Shown: piece after piece, positions 51,180 to 64,000 of the stretch
Layout: each line of letters starts with the position of its first letter
Position numbering within the stretch: the first letter of the stretch is position 1
NCBI GenBank assembly: GCA_963556145.1
Contig: OY744465.1
Coordinates: 2,480,001-2,544,000 of the forward strand
DNA from: Hygrocybe punicea
Taxonomy: Eukaryota; Basidiomycota; Agaricomycetes; Agaricales; Hygrophoraceae
Length of the DNA: 64,000 bases
Reading direction: 5' to 3'
The notes under the pieces: model-generated
Told to the model about the DNA's origin: nothing
Seen by the model: only the letters and a program-made list of their open reading frames with translations
Database searches by the model: none
Program-made: the position numbers and the translations under genes

Positions 51180-51518
51180 GCTAATAGGTCACGTGGTATG
51201 TGTTACGGCATGATCAATAAGAATAAAAACATCAGGTATAAAAAATCTATAATAATGCATGGATTCATTGGTCGACGATGATAAAAATATGCAAATATGT
51301 ATTGAACCAGCACATGCACAAGCAACCGTGTGCACTCGAGAAGGGCGAGCTCACTGAATTGTTCACCATCCCAACATGCCACAACCACAGAAGAAAAACG
51401 GGAGGAATCCCGAAGAAAGCTGAATAACAAAAAATCCAAGAAGAGGTATCCTTTTGGCTTGAAAGGTGCGAGGGTAGAGTGGGGAGGGCGCCGGGGTAAG
51501 ATGAGTTGTATCGCACCT
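51180..51518. other. Spacer upstream of USB1
   Basis: AT-rich around 51210-51310. It holds the USB1 promoter and the 3' region of the mucin gene. No other gene seen. Confidence 0.5.
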
Positions 51519-54500
51519 CTACCAGTTCATGCTGCTTTCGGTCAACACGGGGGCGGAGATGGCGGCAGGCATGACTCTGCGTTGGCTCATTTGTGCCGGA
51601 CTGCGACGGCTGCCTGATTGCGCCCGTTCCTGCCTCTCCGACTCATACCCGCGCAACGAGTCTTCCGCAAAATAGAAACTCCTCCTTCGCTGTCCTCCGA
51701 CACTATCTTGGTCAAACTCCCGGCCTTCAGGACGCAACCCGGGGAATTGGTCTTCACCAGACAGACGGTGATGGGAGAGTTCTTGGCGTCGCTTGAATGA
51801 GCGGTAAATCAAAAAGGAAAGAATGATCAACGCGGATGCACCAAGGGTGCTGACGACCCCAATAATGGCATCTTGTCTAGTCTTCGCCTGAGACATTGCT
51901 TTGGAATTGGCCGGAGGCGAAATAACATCCGGAAGGCCTGACTGGGGATCTGGAACGGAGTTGAGGTTGAAACTCGAGTCCACTCTCTCCGCCAACTGTT
52001 GCGAAATACCAGTAGAGCCGGTGTAGAAAGCAGAACGCTTCGCTTTGATCTGAGCGGCCAGCGTGTCTACGAGAATGGAAGGAATGTAAGCCAGCCACAT
52101 TGTACCCAGTTGATCCGCTTGCGAAGGGCCGCCATATGACGCAGGTACATATACTTGCAACGCAAAAGTCTGCACTTGATCCGCTGTGTAGGGAAAAAAT
52201 GTCAGCATGAAAACAACATGGAAACTGTGAATCGCACGTGATATGCCAAGGGCAGTTTGTATGACAGAAGGGAAGTATGCAAATATTTGACTTGAGGAGA
52301 TCTGGTTTGTCGTCACGAAACCCCAGTTCAAATCTAAATTGAACAAGATGCTGATCAATGTGTATCCAGCCAACGTGTCTGAGGAGGGGTCAACTCCGTT
52401 CACAGGATAAATCCTCGCAGGAGCACCGCTTGGGAGTGGGGCAGGGCTCGGTAGAGCTGTGACCGATTGGTCAAGCAAACTAAATGTCGATGTGGGTTGA
52501 TCAGGGTCAGTGAGCGTGGCAGCGACATCACTCGTGGAGACCGAAGTGTACACAAGTGTCGATCCAGAGAGAAATGGGAAGTCGGTCGGAGTGGTCACGG
52601 CCGCTGCCGCCGACGTATTGGTCGTCCCTGCACCAGTAGAAAGTTCTGTCCCTGTGGCGGTCCGGGCGGTAGTGGGGAAACTGATGATGACGATGGAACT
52701 TGCGGTGGCTGTTGGAATTGCAGTGTCTTGACCGCTACTAGCGATACTGGAGTCGAAGTGAAGTATAATCAGACACGCTTTGTGGTGGACAGGTATTCGT
52801 ACTCACGACGTGCTTCCAAGAGTAGGGGTTAAATTAACAGCAGTTCCCCCATCAGAGGTGGAGGCCACGATGGATGTAAGTACGCTCGACACCGAACTAA
52901 TTATTGGTGGATTAATGCTCGTCGGCAAAGACGTCGCCGTTTCAGTCGCAGTATCCGTCGGAGTCGTATTGGGCGGGGCGACGGGCAGTGTAGTGGTCGG
53001 TGGTACTGAGACCGTCGGAATGCTCGTGTGGGCAGAATTCGTGGTCGGTGCAGCAGTGGCGGTATCGATTGGATTGCTTGACAATGGAATTGTCGGAATG
53101 CTCAACGTGATTACAGGGATGCTTGTTGCTGTGTCAGTAGGATTAGTGGTGGGTGGAGCAATATCGGTGTCAGTCGGGCTGCTTGACGGTGGGACCGGTA
53201 GTGGCATTGAAATGCTTGTTACTGACACCGTCGGAATGCTCGTGTCGGCAGAATTCGTGGTCGGTGCAGCAGTGGCGGTATCGATTGGATTGCTTGACAA
53301 TGGAATTGTCGGAATGCTCAACGTGATTACAGGGATGCTTGTTGCCGTGTCAGTAGGATTAGTGGTGGATGGAGCAGCATCGGTGTCAGTCGGGCTGCTT
53401 GACGGTGGGACCGGTAGTGGCATTGAAATACTTGTTACTGACACCGTCGGAATGCTCGTGTCGGCAGAATTCGTGGTCGGTGCAGCAGTGGCGGTATCGA
53501 CTGGATTGCTTAACGATGGAACCGAAATGCTCGGGAGTGTAAGAGTGATTGTTGACGTGTCGGCAGAACCAGTGGTCGGTGGAACGGTGTCAGTGTCTGT
53601 CAGGCTGCTTAATGTTGGGTCTATCGGATTACCCACCGTGACCGTCGGTCCAGCAGTGCTGGTACCGGTCAGGGTAGTTAATGAGATAGTCTGAACACCC
53701 GTTACTGTGTCGGTGCTCGGCGCCGCAGTGTCAGTGTTTGTGTCGGTCGGATTGTTCGACAGTGAGTTGAAAATACTTGACACAATACTTGGCACAATAC
53801 AATCATTACACAATGAGGTCGTCGTTGCTGTCGTCGCGGTGGTATCGGCTGTACCGGCCAACGTGTCCGTCGATATGCTTGTCGACGTGTCCGTTGTCGA
53901 AGTGCCGGTCGGAACGCTGTCGGTGGGACTGTTTGTGGGAGTTGTGACAATAGAAACACCTGTTGCGGTGTTAGTGCTTGTCGGGTTGTTAAGGCTAGTC
54001 AGTGTTGCAGTATCTGTTGATGAGGAAGAATCTGTTCCTGTTAAGGTGGACGGGTCGTTTGACTGTGGGTTCATGACACTCGATAATATACAACCAAGAC
54101 CCAGCGGGCCACAGTCAGAGGACGTTGCTGTTGAGGAGGTGGATGTAGAAGCATCTGTTACAGTGCTACTGGACGTTGTCAGGTCGTTGACGGTGCTGGT
54201 CAGCGTGGTGGTCGTTGAGACACTTGTTGATGAATCCGTCCCCGTCAAGGTGGAAGGATCAGATGAGGTACCAGCTGACGGCGGGTCGCTCGACTGTGAT
54301 GAACTGCTGGTCAACGTGGAGATGCTTGTTGTTGAAGAATCCGTCCCCGTCAAGGTGGCAGTATCAGATGAGGTACCAGCTAACGGCGGGCCGCTTGACT
54401 GTGATGAACTGCTGGTCAGCGTGGTGTCCGTCGTCCCCGTCAAGGCGGCAGTATCAGATAAGGTACCAGCTGACGGCGGGTCGCTTGACTGCGATGAACT

Positions 54501-55424
54501 GCAACCAAGAAGTCCACAGTCAGAGGATGATGCCGTTGTGGAAGTAGAAGTAGAAGTAATAAGGGCCTCTGTTGCAGTGCCAGTGGATGTCGGATCGCTG
54601 AGGACGCTGGTCAACCCTGCGGAGGGTGGACTAGGGCTGGAAACACCATCGGAGGAAGTCGTTGGATTAGTGGTTACAGTGGTATTGGGCGTGGAGGTGG
54701 AAGTTGAGCTACCAGTTAACGTATCAGCCGGTGATGAACTAGGCTCGCTAGAACCACCATCGGAAGAAGTCGTTGGATTAGTGGTTACAGCGGTATTGGT
54801 CGGGGAGGTGGAAGGTGATGTATCAGTCAAGGGTGAACTAGCAACATCGGAGGAAGCCGTTGGATTGGTGGTCACAGCGGTATTGGGCGTTGAAGAGGAT
54901 GTAGGCGGTGAGGGACCAGCTGATGTATCAGTCGAGGGTGGACTAAGTTCGCTGGAACCACCAACGGAGGAAGTTGTTTGAATAGAGGTTACGGAGGGGG
55001 CGGTGGAAGGCGATGATGAATCATTCAAGGGTGAACTGGAAACATCACTGGAGGTCGTTGGATTAGTTGATACGGTATTGGGCGTTGAAGGGGGGGTGGG
55101 AGGTTGGGTGCCAGCTGATGTATCAGTCGAGGGTGAACTAGATCCACCAGTGGGGACTGTGTCAGTCGTGGGAGGGACGGAGACAGGAGGGATGGTTGTA
55201 GTCCCCGCATTGGGTGGATTAGCAGCTACATAATAAATCAGCAAAATAATGGCGCAGGTGTAAGTACTACACTCACCAGGCGGGTCTTGTCGAAGATCAA
55301 GACCTCTTTTCTTCAACGAACGACGGGCATGCGAATTAAGAAGTGAAGCATGAATTGCATCGACAGATCCAAGAAATACCAGGAAAGCAAAGAGGAGGAG
55401 CAGACGGTGCGTGCAGAGCTGCAT
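51519..55424 (-). CDS. Msb2-like signalling mucin
   Basis: A secreted-then-anchored surface sensor; Msb2 proteins act upstream of Cdc42/MAPK pathways. The start MQLCTHRLLLLFAFLVFLGS at 55424 is a signal peptide; an upstream in-frame ATG at 55502 is less likely. Intron 1 (about 55226-55276) is short and in-frame. An S/T/P-rich region of about 800 residues follows, with tandem repeats. Intron 2 (about 52745-52803) leads to the ectodomain GYTLISILFNLDLNWGFVTT, IFAYFPSVIQTALGI, YALQVYVP-like FALQVYVPASYGGPSQADQL and GTMWLAYIPS, which I recall from basidiomycete Msb2 proteins. One membrane segment (AIIGVVSTLGASALIILSFL) precedes a basic cytoplasmic tail of about 110 residues. Stop at 51519. Confidence 0.7.
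52960..53520 (-). repeat. Tandem repeats in the mucin coding region
   Basis: A unit of about 216 bp (about 72 residues, including PTTNSADTSIPTVSV and NPTDTATSIPVITLSIPTIP) is present at least twice almost unchanged, with a third partial copy. It is followed upstream by shorter S-S-S-Q-S-(S)-D/G-P-P repeats near 54300-54500. Near identity of the units points to recent duplication. Confidence 0.8.
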
Positions 55425-55841
55425 GTTGATGGTATATTTTGCGAACCCGGCTGGCGCAGGATTCGAGGAGTGCTGAAGAGCAGCAGAACTGGACAGATAC
55501 AAAAAAGTCCAGGAGAAGGAGCGTGGAGGCTACGGTGAGCACAGAAATCGCCGCGCAGCGCGAAGGCGAGCGTAGGAGAGCTCGTCAACACGGCCGGTGA
55601 GCACGACAGAGTTCACAACCAAGAACGAAAGTTGTACGTGAGCTTTCAAGGAAACAGATGAGGAAGGGGACAATATTACGCTAGATCAATTTGCGGCAAC
55701 AATCTCACGCTCAGCTTACAAAATCAGGTACCTTGACAACCATAACGTGAAATGTCACGGAAGCTTAGCGGTAAAGCTCAAGGACATTTATTACGCGTAT
55801 AGCTTCGCACACAAAGTCAGTCGTGGCATGGTGTATATAAC
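55425..55841. other. Spacer between mucin gene and ribosomal protein gene
   Basis: About 415 bp holding the mucin promoter/5' UTR and the 3' UTR of the uL23 gene. No additional gene seen. Confidence 0.5.
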
Positions 55842-56559
55842 TCAGATGAAACCAATCTAGAAAGCCAATTATCGGTGCCGCGAACCCTTTGTAACATATA
55901 AAAATACATACCTTGTTGGCGACGTCAAGGGCGTCGTGGTCAGCAGTCAATCGCACGTATGCCTTCTTCTTGCCGTCGGGTCTGTCTCGCAATCAGATAC
56001 TTAGCACATGCTGCAAAGCGCCACATAGTCGATGCCAAATAAATAGACGTACCGTATCAGTGTATTCACCTTGGCAGCCTGTACATCGTATAATTTCTTC
56101 ACGGCGTCCTTGATCTGACGCTTGTTCGACTTGATGTCAACGATGAATACCAGTGTGTTGTGTTCCTCGATCTTTTTCATCGCAGACTCTGTATTTAATG
56201 GTCTGTTGAAAAAGACAATAAAATAACTTCCTTAGGTGTAAGGGGCAGTACGCACGAAACCACTGTTCGGAACTGGTCCATTCTGGGTGGATGCGGGATA
56301 GATTTACGAGGGTACTTCGGGTCCCGTGCGAGTCGGAGTGTCTTGGGACGATGGAAAGAGACAGAATAACGAGTCTTGCGCGAAGAATGAGAATGAACAC
56401 CCTGCAGTGCGGCTTTTTTGGCGGCCTTTGCCTTTGCATCTTTTGAAACGGATTTCGCTACTGAACTTCGGCGCTAAGCGGTATAGAGGGAGAAAGCGGA
56501 CGGTTATACACACCTTTGGTGGCTGCTGCCTTGCCTTTGGCTGATTTCGTGGCTGCCAT
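55842..56559 (-). CDS. RPL25: 60S ribosomal protein uL23 (RPL25/L23a)
   Basis: A large-subunit protein at the exit tunnel, docking site for SRP. The start [15 protein letters not shown] is at 56559. Intron 1 (about 56468-56515) joins it to [19 protein letters not shown], a basic eukaryote-specific tail. [20 protein letters not shown] and [12 protein letters not shown] follow. Later introns lie near 56202-56257 and 56000-56052. The core reads [20 protein letters not shown] and [17 protein letters not shown], then [21 protein letters not shown] last intron (about 55861-55911) joins ANK to a four-codon exon IGFI and a TGA stop at 55842-55844. About 155 residues, normal length. Confidence 0.93.
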
Positions 56560-56879
56560 TTATGATGTCTGTTGACGAAAATGTTTATATTAGTATGAAT
56601 CCTGATGGACAAGGAGAGATCCGTAAGTCGCAAGCTGGCCAAGTACATCCAAACATAAAATACAGAATCCACCACAAAATTGCCATGTCCTATACATGCT
56701 ATATCTCCCAGACCGCATCCAAAGTACCGATGCAGTTTGCGAGAAGCGCAGTGGAATAATTCATGCTCACCGTTGGAATTGCTCAGCGCTCAACGACAGT
56801 CAAGTTGATGGAAATGCAATTTTGATGACTAATCAGATTATTATTAGTCACGTGGTTCTTGCTCTTTTCCTGTGCCGCG
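56560..56879. promoter_or_regulatory. Divergent promoter of uL23 and DAD1
   Basis: The 320-bp gap between two divergent start codons must hold both promoters. GTCACGTGG at 56847-56855 contains a CACGTG E-box, about 25 bp before the DAD1 start. No further element is assigned. Confidence 0.5.
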
Positions 56880-57220
56880 ATGTCTCCCACCGACAACGAT
56901 CATTCTTTCTTTGAAAGGGAGCGGGACAAGCTTTCACGAGAAATTACATCGGTGGGGTTTTAAACATTTTGTCAGTAAATTCTTCACTGACTAATTGGCA
57001 GGGGTTTGAGGAACTGCTGTCTTCGACCAACGGCTTGAATAGAAAGCTTGAAGAAGTGCTGGAGATGACTCGAGAGTACGAGACAATTGCCACTCTTTGG
57101 CACAGTTTTTACAAGCTCATGAGTGGGCTGAAATCCAACGATACACCAGATCAAGAGCAGCAGCAGCCGGGTTTACCAGGCACCGGAGGGCATACATTAT
57201 CAACTCGAACAGTTAAATAA
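56880..57220 (+). CDS. DAD1: DASH complex subunit Dad1
   Basis: A small subunit of the fungus-specific DASH/Dam1 ring that couples kinetochores to spindle microtubules. Exon 1 (56880-56951) reads MSPTDNDHSFFERERDKLSR. A 50-nt intron (GTGGGG...GGCAG, 56952-57001) joins EITS to GFEELLSSTNGLNRKLEEVL. The helical core continues MTREYETIATLWHSFYKLM. The tail is polar with QEQQQPG and ends RTVK at 57220. About 96 residues. The F-F-E-R-E-R-D and G-F-E-x-L-L motifs are the family hallmarks. Its 3' end is 92 bp from the convergent end of PKC1. Confidence 0.92.
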
Positions 57221-57312
57221 CTTAACAAAACAATATTTTTTGGTATCCAAGTACAGGAGTCACAACAGGTAGTGTGCGAATTGGTGGGAGAAGTATGCTG
57301 AAACACACAACC

Positions 57313-61346
<4,034 letters not shown>

Positions 61347-61517
61347 CTACGAGGGTGTGAAGACCCTGCCTGGTGGTGAACGTCGTTGCCGAGGAGAGCC
61401 TGTGGCTGCGCCGATGAGGCTGTGGGTAGTCTTGGAACTTTATTTATACCCATTTATACATCCTGACCAATGTATGCGTAATCATTATAATCATCGTTGT
61501 ATGCACTTTAATATTTC
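61347..61517. promoter_or_regulatory. Divergent promoter region of PKC1 and the unknown acidic protein
   Basis: About 170 bp between the two start codons, with a TATTTATACCCATTTATACA stretch at 61440-61459 that contains TATA-like words in both directions. Initiation sites cannot be placed from sequence alone. Confidence 0.35.
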
Positions 61518-63531
61518 ATGCCAACGTTCTCTTCCTCTTCAGAGGTTCGCAGTCATTCAGAAGATTGTACTCTGGTCCTCAAAGCTCGCCATAATTGGGT
61601 GGTTGGTTCCCCCTGCGACGGAAATTACGCAGGGGAAAGACCCGTTCCCGAAGGTGTCGATGTTCGCCCCGCGTCTGACATGGCTTTGACAATCTCAGGA
61701 GTCTGGAATCGGATCAGGATATCCAGTCAAACCATCCTGACCTCGGCAGTGGCTCGCCATTTGTTCCATTACTTGAAGACGGTCGGACATCCACTCTTTC
61801 GGTCGTCCTCCATTAACGTTCATCGTTGTAGAATGCAGATCAGCTGGGGCTCAATGCAATTTCGAACATGTACATTGATGAGGATGGTCTTCCAAAACGT
61901 GCTTATCAAACCCCCTCGCTATCACCGAACATACTGACTACCTTCCAAGTGTCTCTAACCTCTTCTCGTTCTCTAAGCTGTGGTCAACAATTGCCGCACG
62001 TTACCCTAGTCTCTATCGACCTCCAGTACACTTGGACGACTGCAGCTTCTCGATCAGCTCCATGTGAAGAATCACGCCATTTGTCTGATGACATACATCC
62101 TTTTGCACCTCGACTTCTCCTTCCTTTCGAATCCGCTCTTCAAAATGTGGTTCAAAGATTTTTCTTCATACACCTTGTTAAGTGTGGCTTTCATCTTTCT
62201 GCTCAAACCGTTCTGTCTAAGATTACGCAGACGCTATCCATTGATCTTCGGGCCGTGGAGCAAAGCAAGTACCATGCTCTTAAGTCAAAAGTCAAAAGCT
62301 TATTTATGCTCGACAGAAACTGGAACTGGAGACTCCCTTTTTCCATCTCATCGCTCTTTCCATATCCAATGTCATAAAACGCTCCACGAACGCCTTGTTT
62401 CGTCAGAGGTGCAAAACTCTCATCGAGGTACATTATTCAATCGTCATCTTTCGGCTCATTCGAACTGAAGTCGTCTAGTTAATCAAACAGCAGCACTCTA
62501 CGGCATCCTACAGCGCCTGGTCTGCTATATCAAACGGCAATAGTCAATCAGGTGATAATGTTTCCAACGATTTCATAGCCTATACCGAGCAAGAGCCGAC
62601 CGAAAATGAAGCCATCTGTTTATCCATGGAACAATTATTCAAGAGTGGGAATCGGAGGCCGAATGTTAAGGTCGGTACCAGCTTTGTCAAGATCCCGAGG
62701 TCTGAATCAGAAACTTCTGCGAAGGGCTCCAAAATCTCGAATGTGACCTGCTCGGATGCCGATGACGAACGACAATTCGATTTGCTGCGGGATACTTCTC
62801 CTGGGGATGATCATCTGCCAGTGTTATCCGATTCAATCCTTGGAGCGGTCGACAATATCAAGTATTCCTTTCAAGAACCCGTCTGCGTGGAAGATGACGA
62901 TCACTGGCCAGTGGATGCTATGGATGACTTGCTGGCTACCACTGGGAAGAACGCGAGTTCGCCATCTCTATCCGCTGTATCTAGGGAGCGATGCTTTCCG
63001 CCATCTAACCACACCGTTCCCAACGAAATCACTCAGCACAACTACGTGAGCATGCGTTGGTCACACGGCCATGTTGAAAGATCCCTACATCCTTTTCTTG
63101 GCGACGATCGTCTGACCATCCAATCAGGACCCCAGAAACTCACAGTGCAATCCTTGGACTCATCCCCACCGCTCAACAGCAAGACTCACGACCAAGTCAA
63201 ACGTTGGATGGATGATGCTCAAATTGAAGTAGATTTCGACATGGAACTGGACCGACACCACTCTGACTCTGACATACTTCGTGACTTTGACCCAATTGTG
63301 CCTTCCGTTTACGCCAGAAACCCCTTTGTCAAGCAACAGCCTGAGGATCTCTTCGACACTGATACAGACGATACCACACTGTCGATGGATGATCAGCTTT
63401 CTTCACTCCCACTTTTTGAAGAACATGACAGTGAGGGTTCCGATCTTTTTATGCCAGAACCGGAAGCGTCGAAAGGATTGGAGGTGGATTATGGGGACAG
63501 CTTATTTACCATATGCGATGAATTCGTGTGA
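61518..63531 (+). CDS. Acidic, probably multi-exon protein of unknown function
   Basis: The first exon-like frame starts MPTFSSSSEVRSHSEDC at 61518 and runs about 100 codons (TISGVWNRIRISSQTILTSA). A coding-like piece NMYIDEDGLPKRAYQT at 61865 and another reading DYLPSVSNLFSFSKLWST near 61937 are in different frames, so introns must lie between them; I could not fix the splice sites. A long last exon (about 62480-63531) reads IAYTEQEPTENEAICLSMEQ and ends FTICDEFV. It is rich in D/S/E with clusters such as DTDTDDTTLSMDDQ, perhaps casein-kinase sites. No domain recognised. The exon chain could belong to two genes. Confidence 0.45.
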
Positions 63532-63675
63532 GCTGAAGCCACCAAATTTCAAATTCAGACCATGCTCCGCACTGTGCCGTAACGACTTGTGCTGTACTAT
63601 TTCGTAGTAAAACAATACTGTCACCTCCAACTTGGGTTTATACCCCTCGCGGATATCCCTTCCTTCCCGCAGCCA

Positions 63676-64000
63676 TGCTCCCAGCTAAGCGTAACAAGGT
63701 GGATATTAGTGTGCGTATACATACCTTTGTCCGGATCATGGTCCACACCCCCACTGATTGAATTTCGTCCTTGCAGACATTATCGGAGGAGGAGAAGAAA
63801 CTCTTCCGTCTATATGGCAAATTGCCCACTCACAAGAATGTTCTCATGAAGATGCAGAAGGCAGGCTTACACTCTTCATGAACCTACCTCTACTGACGAT
63901 TTCTACACCAGGACCGTAAATATTTCGATTCTGGTGATTACGCACTATCAAAAGCTGGCGTGGCCCCACAAAATACTGTTGGAACGGCGATTCCCAACCC
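63676..64000 (+). CDS. Endosulfine/ARPP-19 family PP2A inhibitor, 3' end missing
   Basis: A small regulator that inhibits PP2A-B55 once phosphorylated by a Greatwall/Rim15-type kinase, controlling mitotic entry and quiescence. Exon 1 starts MLPAKRNKVDIS at 63676. An intron (GTGCGT to TTGCAG, about 63712-63778) leads to TLSEEEKKLFRLYGKLPTHK and VLMKMQK. Exon 3 (from about 63914) reads DRKYFDSGDYALSKAG; FDSGDY carries the conserved phospho-acceptor serine. The second intron appears to start with GC (AAG|GCAGGC) and end CACCAG. The window ends at about residue 70, so only the C-terminal tail is missing. Confidence 0.88.

Noticed and set aside
52780..54981. Long plus-strand ORFs rich in V/G/E opposite the mucin gene
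   Set aside because: Mirror frames of the S/T/P repeat coding on the minus strand; the minus strand has signal peptide, membrane segment and consistent introns.

Overview
The window looks like nuclear DNA of a basidiomycete fungus, probably an Agaricomycete. The genes have many short introns (about 45-65 nt, GT-AG, with CTRAY-type branch sites). They include fungus-specific proteins such as the DASH subunit Dad1, a Pkc1 with HR1-C2-C1-C1-kinase order, a Cdc11/Nud1-like leucine-rich scaffold and an Msb2-like signalling mucin. The repeat half carries hAT, Ty1/copia and KDZ-like elements. The species cannot be named from sequence alone.

The window has two halves. Bases 1 to about 28.26 kb are a transposon island with no host gene I can support. 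It holds: a small hAT-like element (770-1743, exact 8-bp duplication); a composite block (about 2065-10740) bounded by inverted ends rich in CCCTAGGGA, containing spliced low-complexity modules, three 1.0-1.3 kb repeat units with palindromic GTCACATGTGAC boxes, an 849-bp foldback and remnants of a KDZ-like transposase; a Ty1/copia element on the minus strand (12191-21784) sharing its 3' LTR with a second truncated copy; a hAT with a nearly intact transposase (13566-16902) and a 1.3-kb non-autonomous element (16965-18267), both nested in the copia pol gene; a decayed 5.7-kb hAT (21924-27635) that itself carries a 1.6-kb insertion; and a 580-bp element (27675-28254) ending about 160 bp before the SMC3 start codon.

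Bases 28.4-64 kb are gene-dense and nearly free of transposons. In order they carry SMC3 (cohesin, +), a cytochrome P450 (+), a TALE homeodomain protein (-), a Cdc11/Nud1-like septation scaffold (-), a serine/proline-rich unknown (-), USB1 (U6 snRNA 3' processing, -), an MSB2-like mucin (-), ribosomal protein uL23 (-), DAD1 (+), PKC1 (-), an unknown acidic protein (+) and the 5' part of an endosulfine/Igo1-type PP2A inhibitor (+), cut by the window end. One 693-bp element (46348-47040) lies 380 bp upstream of the Cdc11-like gene.

Several host genes share themes: mitosis and division (SMC3, DAD1, Cdc11-like, endosulfine) and surface/wall signalling (MSB2-like, PKC1). They are single genes with their own promoters and there is no sign of a metabolic cluster. 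The most unusual signals are: exon-like modules ending in a G-V-V-(H/L)-P-P motif right before a splice donor in three unrelated repeats; seven of seven premature stops in the copia being TGA; a 15-bp in-frame insertion in the haem loop of the P450; and the large foldback.
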